A DNA stretch of 64,000 bases, from the NCBI RefSeq assembly GCF_000283515.1, contig NC_015976.1:1798001-1862000 (forward strand), given 5' to 3'. The stretch is from Sphingobium sp. SYK-6 (GTDB lineage: Bacteria; Pseudomonadota; Alphaproteobacteria; Sphingomonadales; Sphingomonadaceae). Below the pieces are notes generated by a model. That model saw only the letters and a list, made by a program, of their open reading frames with translations. It was not told where the DNA came from and made no database searches. Shown piece after piece: positions 54,183-63,676 of the stretch (positions are counted from its first letter, which is position 1; every line of letters begins with the position of its first letter). The translations under genes and the position numbers were made by a program.

Positions 54183-56213
54183 ATGAAGACGTCCATCATC
54201 GCGCTTGGCGCAGCTCTTGCCGCAACCATGCCGGCGCAGGCCCAGACCGGAACCCCGACCGGGACCGGAACAAGAGGCTCTGCACCGGATGACATCCTCG
54301 TCATCGGCACACTCAATACCGATCAGGCCCGCACCGAGATCGAGAGAACGCCCGGTGGGGTGGAGGTGGTCCCGGATACGGCGTTCAAGAATACGCCGGT
54401 CCAGCATATCAAGGACATCCTTGGCTATGTGCCGGGCGTCATCACGCAGCCGCGCATGGGCGACGATGCGCGCGTCTCGGTGCGCGGATCGGGGCTCTCG
54501 CGAGCCTATGGCGCACGCGGCATTGCTTTGCTGCTCGACGGCGTGCCGATGAACACGGCGGATGGCCTCGTCGACTTCTTCGAGGTCGATCCCAGCGCCT
54601 ATCGCTATGTGGAGGTGTTCAAGGGCGGCAACGCGCTGCGTTTCGGGGCCAATGCGCTCGGCGGCGCGATCAATCTCGTTACGCCGACCGGACGCGATGC
54701 CGCGCCGCTCGATGCGCGCATCGACGTCGGCAGTTTCGGCTATGTGAAGGGGCAAGCCAGCACAGGCGGGGTTTCAGGCGCGCTCGACTATTTCGCGACC
54801 GTCTCGGCACAGCGGATCGACGGCTATCGCGACCATAGCGATGGCAATGCCCTTCGCGGTAACATGAACGTGGGATACCGCATCTCGCCCAATGTCGAGA
54901 CGCGCTTCTATCTGACCGGCGCCTCCACCAACCAGCGCATTCCGGGCGAGGTCTCGAAAGAGCAGGCGCTGGGCAATCCGCGTGCCGCGAACCCCGCCTG
55001 GGTCGATCAGGACCAGCAGCGCAATGTCGATTCCATCCGCATCTCGAACAAGACGACGGTCCGGCTCGACCAGACGGTGCTGGAGTTCGGCGCCTTCTAT
55101 AACTGGCGCCATGTCGATCATCCGATCTACCAGTATCTCGACTACACCGTGGACGATTATGGCGGGTTCCTGCGCGCCGTGGACGATCGCAATCTCGGCG
55201 GCCTGCGCAACCGGCTGATCCTCGGCGCCAATCTCCACAACGGCACGATGGATACCGAGCAGTTCGTCAATCTGCCCGGCGCGGTGAAGGGCGACCTCAC
55301 TCAATCCATGGTCGACAAGTCGAAGAACCTTTCCGTCTATGCCGAGGATTCGCTCTACGTTCAGCCCAACCTCGCGCTGATCGCGGGCGTCCAGTATCTG
55401 CACGCGACCCGCGATCGGCGCGACCGGATCGGCACCGGGTCAGGCCGTCAGAGCTTCGACCTGTGGAGCCCGAAGTTCGGTGTGCTGTGGGACGTGCAGC
55501 CGGACGTCCAGCTCTTCGCCAATGTCTCGCGCAGTGCCGAAGTGCCGAGCTACGACGCGGGCATTTTCTCCTCGCCGACGACGAGTATGAAGGCGCAGCG
55601 GGCGACCACCTATGAGATCGGCACACGCGGGCGCAGCGGCATCATCGGCTGGGATGTCTCGCTGTATCGCTCGGATATCCGCGACGAGCTTCAATGCCTC
55701 ACGCTCTTCCCCTGGGCGCCGTGCACGACGACCAATGCCGATCGCACCGTGCATCAGGGGATCGAAGCAGGGCTCGACGCGACCATTCCGCTCTCGGCCT
55801 CCGGTGATAGCCTCGCGCTGACCGCGGCTTACACTTTCAGCGACTTCTTCTTCGATGATGACGCTATCTACGCCAACAATCGCATCCCCGGCGTGCCGAA
55901 ACATTATCTGCGTGCCGAGATGCTCTACAAGCATCCGGGCGGCTTCTACGCTGGCCCGAATGTCGAATGGGCGCCGGGCCACTACTTCGCTGACAATGCC
56001 AACACGTTGACGGTCGATCCCTACGCGTTGCTGAACCTTAAGGCCGGGTTTGATCTGGGCGAGCGCTGGTCGCTCTATGTCGAGGGACGCAACCTCACCG
56101 ACAAGCGATACATCTCCACGGTGGCCATTGCCGGCACAGCCAACCTGACGTCGGAGATATTCAATCCGGGCACGGGCCGGGCCGTCTATGGTGGCATCCG
56201 GTTCCGCTGGTGA
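54183..56213 (+). CDS. TonB-dependent receptor (FecA-like)
   Basis: 676 aa with signal peptide (IALGAALAATMPAQAQ). Plug domain: ILVIGTLNTDQARTEIERTPGGVEVV, VQHIKDILGYVPGVITQPRMGDDARVSVRGSGLSRAYGARGIALLLDGVPMNTADG and VEVFKGGNALRFGANALGGAINLVTP; barrel ends in YGGIRFRW with the terminal aromatic residue. It takes up a siderophore, ferric citrate or another metal complex using TonB energy. The gene is followed after 52 bases by a PepSY protein gene; together they form an uptake-reduction pair. Confidence 0.93.
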   Translation: MKTSIIALGAALAATMPAQAQTGTPTGTGTRGSAPDDILVIGTLNTDQARTEIERTPGGVEVVPDTAFKNTPVQHIKDILGYVPGVITQPRMGDDARVSVRGSGLSRAYGARGIALLLDGVPMNTADGLVDFFEVDPSAYRYVEVFKGGNALRFGANALGGAINLVTPTGRDAAPLDARIDVGSFGYVKGQASTGGVSGALDYFATVSAQRIDGYRDHSDGNALRGNMNVGYRISPNVETRFYLTGASTNQRIPGEVSKEQALGNPRAANPAWVDQDQQRNVDSIRISNKTTVRLDQTVLEFGAFYNWRHVDHPIYQYLDYTVDDYGGFLRAVDDRNLGGLRNRLILGANLHNGTMDTEQFVNLPGAVKGDLTQSMVDKSKNLSVYAEDSLYVQPNLALIAGVQYLHATRDRRDRIGTGSGRQSFDLWSPKFGVLWDVQPDVQLFANVSRSAEVPSYDAGIFSSPTTSMKAQRATTYEIGTRGRSGIIGWDVSLYRSDIRDELQCLTLFPWAPCTTTNADRTVHQGIEAGLDATIPLSASGDSLALTAAYTFSDFFFDDDAIYANNRIPGVPKHYLRAEMLYKHPGGFYAGPNVEWAPGHYFADNANTLTVDPYALLNLKAGFDLGERWSLYVEGRNLTDKRYISTVAIAGTANLTSEIFNPGTGRAVYGGIRFRW

Positions 56214-56265
56214 CCATGCGCGGCCGCAACCTGACCTTCATCAAGCGCTCCTGAGGACAACCGAC

Positions 56266-57642
56266 ATGGCAACCGGACAGCCCCGCCCGAACAGCTATCG
56301 CACGATCTGGCGATGGCATTTCTACGCCGGGCTGTTCGTGCTGCCCTTCATCATCACCTTGTCGCTCTCGGGCGCGCTCTATCTGTTCAAGCCGCAGATC
56401 GAGCGTTGGGAAGAGCGGGACTTCCGGGGATCGCCAGTCGCAACGCAGGGCGCGCCATCGCGGCAGGTGGAGGCTGCGATGGCCGCCTTTCCAGGTGCGC
56501 ATCTGCTGGACTACCGCTTGCCCGAGCGCGCCGGTGACGCGGCAATGGTGCGTCTCGATCTGCCGGATGGCGGAGGCGTGCGGGAGACGTTCGTCGCTGC
56601 CGACGGGGCGGTCGTGGGGAGCCTCAGGCCAGAGGCGCGGATCATGGCGCTGGTCAAGACCGTCCACAGCCAACTGATGATCGGCAAGGCCGGCAACTGG
56701 CTGGTGGAACTGGCGGCGAGCTGGGCGATCCTGATGATCGCGTCCGGCCTGTATCTCTGGTGGCCGCGCGGGCAGGGGATGGCCGGCGTGCTGTGGCCGC
56801 GGCTGACGGGCGGGCGGCGCCTGTTCTGGCGCGACCTGCATGCCGTCACGGGCTTCTGGATTTCCGGGCTCGCGCTGGTGCTGCTGCTGACCGGCCTGCC
56901 GTGGACGGACGTCTGGGGCAGCGGCTTCAACCGGCTGCGTGCTGAGCTGGGTTGGGTGAAAGGTGCTTCGCCCTGGGTGACCGAAGAGGGGGCAGCCGAG
57001 GAACGGCAGCCGATTGCCGCAGCAGAACCCCATGCACCTCATCATGACGGCCATTCCGGCGTCGGGCACATGGGCGGGGATGACGGCGCCTTTTCGCCGA
57101 CGCTTTTCGACGCGATGGTGGCGCGGGCACGATCCGAACGTCTCGCCTTTCCCGCCATCGTCACGCCGCCCGGCGCGCCCGGCCGGTTCGGCGCGCCCGG
57201 GGAGATGGCGTGGACGATCCGCTCCGACGCGGCCAACGTGCCCCTGCAGCAGACCATCCGCTTCAGCCGCGATGGCAGCGAGCAACTCTACCGCGAGCGG
57301 TTCGGAGACATCCATGTCATCGACCGCATGGTGGGCTACGGCATCGCCTGGCATCAGGGACAGCTCTTCGGTCCGCTCAATCAGGCGATCGGCGTGCTGA
57401 CCGCCGCCGGACTGATCACCCTGGCCGTCAGCGGCTTCATGATGTGGCGCCGGCGCAAGCCCGCGGGCAGGCTTGGCGCGCCGTCGGCGGCGGAAAGGCC
57501 GGGGCGTGTTGTCGTCACCATCCTGCTGGCCTCTGCGGCGCTGCTGCCGCTGCTCGCCCTCTCGCTGCTGCTCATCTGGCTCGTCGAGCGCTTGGCTTTC
57601 CCCCGATTGCCACGGCTTGCCCGGTGGCTCGGCGCCGCATGA
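56266..57642 (+). CDS. PepSY-associated membrane protein with His-rich insert
   Basis: 458 aa from ATG 56266, following CTGAGGACAACCGAC. PepSY_TM architecture: WRWHFYAGLFVLPFIITLSLSGALYLFKP, WAILMIASGLYLWWPR, LFWRDLHAVTGFWISGLALVLLLTGLPWTDVWG and later IGVLTAAGLITLAVSGFMMWRRR. Histidines in the helices fit haem or electron transfer in siderophore-iron reductases. A His/Gly/Asp-rich loop (PHAPHHDGHSGVGHMGGDD) between helices could bind metal. Probably coupled to the TonB receptor upstream. Convergent with the second PepSY gene 12 bases away. Confidence 0.88.
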   Translation: MATGQPRPNSYRTIWRWHFYAGLFVLPFIITLSLSGALYLFKPQIERWEERDFRGSPVATQGAPSRQVEAAMAAFPGAHLLDYRLPERAGDAAMVRLDLPDGGGVRETFVAADGAVVGSLRPEARIMALVKTVHSQLMIGKAGNWLVELAASWAILMIASGLYLWWPRGQGMAGVLWPRLTGGRRLFWRDLHAVTGFWISGLALVLLLTGLPWTDVWGSGFNRLRAELGWVKGASPWVTEEGAAEERQPIAAAEPHAPHHDGHSGVGHMGGDDGAFSPTLFDAMVARARSERLAFPAIVTPPGAPGRFGAPGEMAWTIRSDAANVPLQQTIRFSRDGSEQLYRERFGDIHVIDRMVGYGIAWHQGQLFGPLNQAIGVLTAAGLITLAVSGFMMWRRRKPAGRLGAPSAAERPGRVVVTILLASAALLPLLALSLLLIWLVERLAFPRLPRLARWLGAA

Positions 57643-57654
57643 CGAGGGCGAGCT

Positions 57655-58842
57655 CTAGCTGGCGCCGCCGATCGCCCCCGGGGTCAAGGCCAGTGCCAGG
57701 ATGACCGCTGCGATCGACACATAGGCCCAGAGCCCCATGCCGGCCCATGCGATGCGCACCCCGCCGCCTTCGACGCGATCGGCGCGCTGGATACGCCTGG
57801 CGTAGATCAGCATGCCAGTGACGGACAGGCCGGTGAGCAGCGCGCCGGCGAGGAACCAGATGATCTTGGTTGCGAGCCCGCCGAACGTGCCGAAGTGCAG
57901 CGGGTCCGCCATTTCCGAAATGCGCTGGTGGACGGAGAGGTCGCGGCCATCCAGCATGGCGGTCACGCGGCCGGTGGCCGGATCGACCGCCACGCCATTG
58001 GCGCGCTCGCGCACCAGCCAGGCGCGATCCTGCCCCAGGAAGATGACGCCATTATCCGGCGTGAAGCGGATCTCGCGGATCGAGAGCGTGGGCTTCGCCG
58101 CGCGCGCGGTGGCGACAAGCCGGTCGAGCGCGGGGCCGGTCACCGGCGCGGCAGTGACAGCGAGGCGCGGCAGCTCCGGCACCGGCGCGCGCCCGCCGAG
58201 CGTCTCGACGAGATACCAGATGCCGGTCACCGTCATGAGCGCCACGAACCACAGGCTCCACACGCCGGCCAGCCGGTGCAACTCCCCCTGGAAGCGCCGC
58301 GCGTCGCCGCCGCGCGGGAGGCGCAGGAAGCCTCGCCACCATTTCTTGTAAGTGACGATGCCGGTGACGAGCGATGCCAGCAGCAGAAAGGCCAGCGAGC
58401 TGACGATGGGAATGCCGATCCGGGTGGGCAGCATGAGGTGCCGATGCACCTGACGCAGGAAGCGGTGGACATTCGCCCAGCCATGCGTGCCCGTCACCTG
58501 CGCTTCCCACGGGTCGACATAGACGCGGCGCGGCGCGCCCTTGCCCATGTCCACCCATGCCTCAACGGCGAACCATGGATCGATCGGCGCATGGAGCGTC
58601 TGCAGGCGTCCCTCCGGCTCGGCGCGCGCGGCGGCCTGCGCGATCTCGCCCCAGCTGGCAAGCGGGCGATCCTGCGGCGTGACGCGCATGGCGGGCGTCA
58701 CCAGCCAGTCGATCTCATGCGCGAACACGGCAAGCGTGCCGGTGGCGAGGATGAAGGTCAGGAAGATCGAGAGCTTCAGCCCCGCCCAGCTGTGCACGCG
58801 CCACCACAGGGAACGCCGCTTGGGTGGTTTCACCGGTCGCAT
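57655..58842 (-). CDS. PepSY-associated membrane protein (siderophore-iron reductase-like)
   Basis: 395 aa. MRPVKPPKRRSLWWRVHSWAGLKLSIFLTFILATGTLAVF opens the PepSY_TM fold, followed by VHRFLRQVHRHLMLPTRIG, FQGELHRLAGVWSLWFVALMTVTGIWYLVE and the final VSIAAVILALAL helix; the paired His in the helices are kept. It starts six bases after the TonB receptor stop, so it is the second gene of that operon. Related to, but clearly different from, the PepSY protein on the other strand. Confidence 0.88.
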   Translation of the reverse strand: MRPVKPPKRRSLWWRVHSWAGLKLSIFLTFILATGTLAVFAHEIDWLVTPAMRVTPQDRPLASWGEIAQAAARAEPEGRLQTLHAPIDPWFAVEAWVDMGKGAPRRVYVDPWEAQVTGTHGWANVHRFLRQVHRHLMLPTRIGIPIVSSLAFLLLASLVTGIVTYKKWWRGFLRLPRGGDARRFQGELHRLAGVWSLWFVALMTVTGIWYLVETLGGRAPVPELPRLAVTAAPVTGPALDRLVATARAAKPTLSIREIRFTPDNGVIFLGQDRAWLVRERANGVAVDPATGRVTAMLDGRDLSVHQRISEMADPLHFGTFGGLATKIIWFLAGALLTGLSVTGMLIYARRIQRADRVEGGGVRIAWAGMGLWAYVSIAAVILALALTPGAIGGAS

Positions 58843-58848
58843 CGGCCG

Positions 58849-60999
58849 TCAGAACCGGACGCGCAGCTCGGCCAGGAAGGTGCGCGGCTCGCCGGGGAAA
58901 TGCCCGCTCTGCGCGCTGAAGCCGGATGCGGCATAGACCTTGTCGAAGATGTTATCGACCCGGAGCAGCAGTTCGGCAAAGCCCAGCCCCTTGGTGATCG
59001 ACGCGTCGAAAATCGTGTAGGGCTGCACCGACTGGCCGGAAAGGCTGATGCGGCTGGACACATGCTCGCCGCCGAAGGCGAAGGCCGCGTCAAGCCCCGG
59101 AAACTGATAACGCGTCCAGAAGCCGACCTTGTGCCGGGGCGCGTTGGCGAAGCGGTCCCCGACCGCATTGGTGATCGCCTGACCGGCGACCGTCCCGGTG
59201 ATCCGGGTGTCGTTATAGCCATAATTCACCAGCAAGACCCAGTCGGGCGTGATGTCGGCGGCGAGGTCCACCTCGAAGCCCTTGCTCGTCACCTCGCCGA
59301 TCGGGGCGAGCTGGTCGACGCCGTTCACGGGCGGAAGCGAAGGATCGACCTGCAGGATGTTCCGGCGGACGATGCGATAGGCCGCGAGATTGGCCTGGAG
59401 CCGTCCGTCGAGCAACTGCGTCTTCACGCCGCCCTCGATCTGGTTGCCGGTGACGGGCGCGAACGGGCCGCCGGCATTGGCATCCTGGCTGGCGGCCGCC
59501 TGCGGCTCGAAACTCTGCGACCAGCTGACATAGGTCGAGATGTCCGGCAGCGGCTTGAAGATCAGGCCCGTGCGCAACGTGACGTCACCATCCCGATAGG
59601 AGGAGCGGTTGCTCACCGTCCCGTCGGTGCTGGTCGTCACCTTGTCCTCGAAATGATCGTAACGCACGCCGCCCACCAGCAGCAGGCTGCGCGTCAGGCT
59701 GATCTGGTCCTGCAGATAGACGCCCTGCCGCTTGGTCCGGGTATCGGTCGTGGTGAACGGCAGCAGTGCTGCGCGCGCCGCATCGCCCTCCGCTGCGCCC
59801 CCATAGACTGGGTTGGAAAGGCTAAGGGACGTCACGCCCGTCCGCAGGATGCGGGAATCCAGCACATTCTTCTCGTCATACCAGTCCGCCCCGGCCTGGA
59901 ACTTGTGCTCCATGCCGAACAGGTCCACCCGGGCCGTGGCATTGGTCATGAACGAGAGGCCGTGGACCGGGCGGATCTGATCGCGGAACTCCCGGCGGAC
60001 GAGATCGGGATTGGCCGGATCGAGTCCTCGCGGCTCGTGATATTTCTGGGCCTCGCGCGCATCGAAATAGCGCACGCCCGCGTCGAACGTCACACGGTCC
60101 CCCACGCTCGTCTCATAGCGGGCCTGATAGGCCTGGCTCTTGAGATGCAGGAAGTCGGTCGGCTCATTGGCGTTCCAGCGGATATCCGTCAGGAAATTGC
60201 CGGCATCGTCGACAAGGACGCCGCGCAGCCGGTTGGCGCGCAGATAATTGTCGTAGATCGTGGCCTGCAGCGTGAGCTTGCCGCCCTCGTTGGTGCGGAT
60301 CGCGATCGCGCCATCGGCGATCTTCGCCTTGTTCTGCGTGTTGCGCCGATACGGGTCCATGGCCTCGTAGAAACCGCCAAGGCGATAAGTGATGACGCCG
60401 TCGGCATCGACCGGCCCTGTCGCTTCCGCCGAGATGCCGACGCGATCATAATTGCCGCCGGTGGCGACCATGCGCAGCGAAGACGTGTCGGACGGGGTCT
60501 TGGACACGTAATTGATGATGCCGCCGGGCGATCCGGGGCCGAAGAACAGGCCGGCCGGACCCTTCAGGACCTCCACCCGCTCGATGTTGAACAGTTGCGG
60601 GACGGAAAAGCCGATGAACGGATTGCCGCGCTGCCCGTCATAGAAGGACTGGTCCTGCCGGAACCCCCGGAACGTCACGCCGGCATAGCTGAAGAAGCTG
60701 ACGCCCGAGATGTTGCGATAGATGTCCGTTGCATCACGGGCGCCCTGATCTGTGAACAGCTCGGAATTGATGACCTGCACGGACTGCGGGATGTTCATCG
60801 GGTCTTCCGCAGCCTTGCCCACCGTCGTCTGCTCCGCGCGATACAGGCGCTGGACCCGGCCGGTGACGATGATCGTATCGGCCCCGTCGCTCTCGCCGGC
60901 ATCGGCCGGAAGAGGCGCCTGCTGCGCGAGCGCGGGCACGGAAGACAGCGCGGCGGGCAGAACGACGGACGCAAGCAGGATGGATCGGAAAACAGACAA
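58849..60999 (-). CDS. TonB-dependent siderophore receptor
   Basis: 716 aa from TTG 60999, six bases after GAGGGG; an earlier TTG at 61041 would put the start codon on the Fur-like box and is disfavoured. Signal peptide SILLASVVLPAALSSVPALA. Plug: MNIPQSVQVINSELFTDQGARDATDIYRNISGVSFF, FRGFRQDQSFYDGQRGNPFIG and VEVLKGPAGLFFGPGSPGGIINYVSKTP, the siderophore (FhuA/FpvA-type) form. The last residues LAELRVRF fit the barrel end. First gene of the operon with the PepSY protein. Confidence 0.94.
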   Translation of the reverse strand: MSVFRSILLASVVLPAALSSVPALAQQAPLPADAGESDGADTIIVTGRVQRLYRAEQTTVGKAAEDPMNIPQSVQVINSELFTDQGARDATDIYRNISGVSFFSYAGVTFRGFRQDQSFYDGQRGNPFIGFSVPQLFNIERVEVLKGPAGLFFGPGSPGGIINYVSKTPSDTSSLRMVATGGNYDRVGISAEATGPVDADGVITYRLGGFYEAMDPYRRNTQNKAKIADGAIAIRTNEGGKLTLQATIYDNYLRANRLRGVLVDDAGNFLTDIRWNANEPTDFLHLKSQAYQARYETSVGDRVTFDAGVRYFDAREAQKYHEPRGLDPANPDLVRREFRDQIRPVHGLSFMTNATARVDLFGMEHKFQAGADWYDEKNVLDSRILRTGVTSLSLSNPVYGGAAEGDAARAALLPFTTTDTRTKRQGVYLQDQISLTRSLLLVGGVRYDHFEDKVTTSTDGTVSNRSSYRDGDVTLRTGLIFKPLPDISTYVSWSQSFEPQAAASQDANAGGPFAPVTGNQIEGGVKTQLLDGRLQANLAAYRIVRRNILQVDPSLPPVNGVDQLAPIGEVTSKGFEVDLAADITPDWVLLVNYGYNDTRITGTVAGQAITNAVGDRFANAPRHKVGFWTRYQFPGLDAAFAFGGEHVSSRISLSGQSVQPYTIFDASITKGLGFAELLLRVDNIFDKVYAASGFSAQSGHFPGEPRTFLAELRVRF

Positions 61000-61025
61000 G
61001 ACAGCCCCCTCGGAAGATTCGATAA

Positions 61026-61040
61026 TGCGAGTTAGTCGCA
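61026..61040. promoter_or_regulatory. Fur-box-like palindrome upstream of the siderophore receptor
   Basis: TGCGA-GTTAG-TCGCA: five-base perfect arms with a five-base centre, 27 bases before the TTG start of the receptor gene. It resembles Fur operators of the TGCGAATCATTCGCA type. The first receptor gene (54183) shows no such site. Confidence 0.5.
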
Positions 61041-61161
61041 ACTATTGAAGGGTGCTTAGGAATGCAATGGCCTGTTTCTGGATTTTTCTGTTCGGGAATT
61101 GAGAGGGTTGCGCAGGCTGCGCGGAGGGCCGGAAGGCCGTATTGCCGCCTCGATCGTCAGG

Positions 61162-62457
61162 TCAGCGGCGGATGAAAGACGCCGTCACGGCGCTTGCGCC
61201 GCTTGCCATGGCGACGAGCAGGAAGATGACGGAGGTGGTGCCGCTGCTGTCCATCACCTTGCCGATCAGCGGCTCGCCAAGGCCGGCGAACAGATAGGCG
61301 AAGAAGTTCATGACGCCGACCGCGGTGCCCGCGCGGCGATGGCCGACGAGATCCGGGCAGAGCGCCCAGAAGCTGGCCTGTGGTCCATAGACGAAGAAGC
61401 CACAGAGGAAGAGCACGGCAAGCCCGAGTTGAACGGACGCGGCCGGAATGCTGTACATCAGCAAGGCCATCGCCGTGGCGAGCGTCATGTACAGGACGAT
61501 GGCGACATAGCGACGGGTGGCGAAATAGCGATCCGAGATGTAGCCGTTGGTCGCGGCCCCGATCGCCATGCCGACCGGTAGCGCGATTGTCGTCCATTCC
61601 GGCGCGATCAGGCTTCCCGTGCCCGCCGCTGCGGCGCCGTCTCCGCCGATGAAATGGACCGGAACCCAGACCAGCAGGCCGTAGCGGGCCGCGTTCTGGA
61701 AGCCGATCGCCAGGCCCCCCATCCATATCCGCCAGTTGGAAAGCACCGCCCGGTAGCGCTGCATCGAGCTTTCTTCGCTTGTCTCGGAAACGGCCTCACG
61801 CTCGGAGGCATGCGGGGAACCGAAACCCAGGTCTTCCGGACGCTCTCGCGCGACGAAGAAGAAGGTCAGCCCACCCAGCAGCATCAGCAGCACCGGGATG
61901 CGGAAAATCCAGCGCCACTCCATCTCGAAGATATGGACCACAAGGATGGAGGTCACGAAGCTGAGGACCGAAGCCATGCCCGCCGCAAACACATAGCAGC
62001 CAAACACCTTCCCCCGGTCGCCCGGCCCGAACCAGTTGGAGAGGACGCGGCTGCCGGGCGCCCAGCCCATCGCCTGGAAATAGCCGTTGAGGCCCCAGAG
62101 GAAGCCGAGGCTCAGCAACCCGGTCGAGAAGCTCACCGCCCAGTTCGTCGCGCAGGAGAGGATCGCCCCGGCGCTCATGACCGTGCGGCCGCCCAGCTTG
62201 TCACCGAGATTGCCGTTGATGGCCTGGCCGATGGCGTAGCACCAGAGGAGCGCGGCGCTGACCCAGCCCAGCGTCTCCTTGCTGACGCCGAACTCCGCCT
62301 GAATGCCGGGTATGGCGAAGCCGAAGGTTTGCCGCCCCGTGTAGAAGAACAGATAGCAGAACATGGTCGCAAGCAGCACTTTGCGCCGCGCCCGCAGGAA
62401 GGATTGCCGCTGGTCGGGCAAGGCGGCGATCATCGCGATCGAGCTGGAGGAAGTCAC
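61162..62457 (-). CDS. MFS transporter, organophosphate:phosphate antiporter type
   Basis: 431 aa from GTG 62457 (ATG 62433 is possible). Twelve-helix MFS protein; the LLATMFCYLFFYTGRQTFGFAIPGIQAEFGVSKETLGWVSAALLWCYAIGQAINGNLGDKLGGR block is that of the OPA group (GlpT/UhpT/PgtP-like). A charged loop (RERPEDLGFGSPHASEREAVSETSEESSMQRY) separates the halves. Next to phnX and a phosphonate-associated alcohol dehydrogenase, it is probably the importer of a phosphonate such as 2-aminoethylphosphonate or a related product (inference). 118 bases after the dehydrogenase. Confidence 0.85.
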   Translation of the reverse strand: MTSSSSIAMIAALPDQRQSFLRARRKVLLATMFCYLFFYTGRQTFGFAIPGIQAEFGVSKETLGWVSAALLWCYAIGQAINGNLGDKLGGRTVMSAGAILSCATNWAVSFSTGLLSLGFLWGLNGYFQAMGWAPGSRVLSNWFGPGDRGKVFGCYVFAAGMASVLSFVTSILVVHIFEMEWRWIFRIPVLLMLLGGLTFFFVARERPEDLGFGSPHASEREAVSETSEESSMQRYRAVLSNWRIWMGGLAIGFQNAARYGLLVWVPVHFIGGDGAAAAGTGSLIAPEWTTIALPVGMAIGAATNGYISDRYFATRRYVAIVLYMTLATAMALLMYSIPAASVQLGLAVLFLCGFFVYGPQASFWALCPDLVGHRRAGTAVGVMNFFAYLFAGLGEPLIGKVMDSSGTTSVIFLLVAMASGASAVTASFIRR

Positions 62458-62575
62458 GGCCGGGGAATCCTTGCTGTCGGCTTCCGCCAGAGGGACGTTC
62501 CCTGGCCGGGAGACATGTCTTCATGATGACAGCGCGACGGCAGCCCTTGCCGCGACCTCATCGGCGCGGTGGCGC

Positions 62576-63676
62576 TCACGCGACGGGCCGATCAGGAAAG
62601 CGTTCGCGCGCCCCGATGAAATTGCGGCCGCGCGGACCGTCAAAGGCGTCGGCCACGATGCCGCGCCATGCCTCGCCACCGATACCAAAAGCGGCAGGAT
62701 CACCCGCAATGCCGAGATCGGTCAGCCTGCGGCGCAGGGCTTGCGGGGCCTGGGCGAGCGCGCCGAAAATCGATCCCAGCGCCGTGTCGCACGCATCATC
62801 CGCGCCGATCGCGGCGGCCATCACTTCCGGCAGGCAGAAGGAACAGGCGATCCCGTGAGCGACGCCATAGTCCAGTGTGATCGGGTAGGAGATGTTGTGC
62901 GCCAGCGCCGTTTGCGTGTTCGAGAAGGCGAGCCCGGCTTTCATCGCGCCGGCCGCGAGCATGGAGCGGGCGTCCTGATCGTCCAGATCTCCCTGCAGCC
63001 GGGCGAGCGCCGTCAGCACATCGCCGGCCGCCGCAATGGCGAAGCTGCGCGTGATGGGGTTTGCGTTGCGGTTCCAGAGGCTCTCAAGCGCGTGGGACAG
63101 CGCGTCCAGTCCGCTGGCAAGCGTGAGGGGCCAGGGCAGGCTCGCGGTCAGCTCCGGATCGATGAAGGCCGCCTCGGCATAAAGATCGTCCCGGTTCAGA
63201 GACAGCTTGCGTCCCTGCTCCGGATCCCAGATCGTCGCCCATTTGGTGAGCTCGCTGCCGGTGCCCGCCGTGGTGGGAACCGCGATGACCGGCAGCGCCC
63301 TGCCGCCAAGCGCGACCTGTCCATCCAGATAGCAGGCCACGCTCCTGAAGTCGCAATGGCCGGCCGCCAGGAACTTCGCCGTGTCCATCACCGAACCGCC
63401 GCCAAGCGCCACGATGACGTCTATTCCGTCAGCCCTGGCCTGCAGGAGCCCGCAGACATGCTGCAGCATGGCCAGGCTGGGATTGGGCATGATCGCATCG
63501 GCAATGGCGAGGGGCGGGTGGACATGGCCGAGCAGCCGGTCGCGCATGGGTGCGAACGGCGCGTCTTTATGGGTCACCAGCAGCCATCTGCGCTGCCCGA
63601 TCTGTTCCTTCACCCGATCGAATACACCCGCCCCGAAATGCAGGGCGACGGGATTGTGAAAGGACCATTGCCTCAT
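62576..63676 (-). CDS. Iron-containing alcohol dehydrogenase of phosphonate metabolism
   Basis: 366 aa from ATG 63676, overlapping the phnX stop by four bases (ATGA). Group III Fe-ADH: VIALGGGSVMDTAKFLAAG, VIAVPTTAGTGSELTKWATIWD, FIDPELTASLPWPLTLASGLDALSHALES and ALAHNISYPITLDYGVAHGIACSFCLPEV supply the NAD-binding and metal-binding (D, H, H, H) residues. The form matches the TIGR03405-like phosphonate-associated Fe-ADH described next to phnX, which may handle phosphonoacetaldehyde or acetaldehyde-level products. The exact reaction is unproven. Confidence 0.85.
   Translation of the reverse strand: MRQWSFHNPVALHFGAGVFDRVKEQIGQRRWLLVTHKDAPFAPMRDRLLGHVHPPLAIADAIMPNPSLAMLQHVCGLLQARADGIDVIVALGGGSVMDTAKFLAAGHCDFRSVACYLDGQVALGGRALPVIAVPTTAGTGSELTKWATIWDPEQGRKLSLNRDDLYAEAAFIDPELTASLPWPLTLASGLDALSHALESLWNRNANPITRSFAIAAAGDVLTALARLQGDLDDQDARSMLAAGAMKAGLAFSNTQTALAHNISYPITLDYGVAHGIACSFCLPEVMAAAIGADDACDTALGSIFGALAQAPQALRRRLTDLGIAGDPAAFGIGGEAWRGIVADAFDGPRGRNFIGARERFPDRPVA

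Noticed and set aside
54100..61060. Cobalamin riboswitch in front of the TonB receptor genes
   Set aside because: The leaders are short (30-60 bases) and show no B12-box-like sequence.
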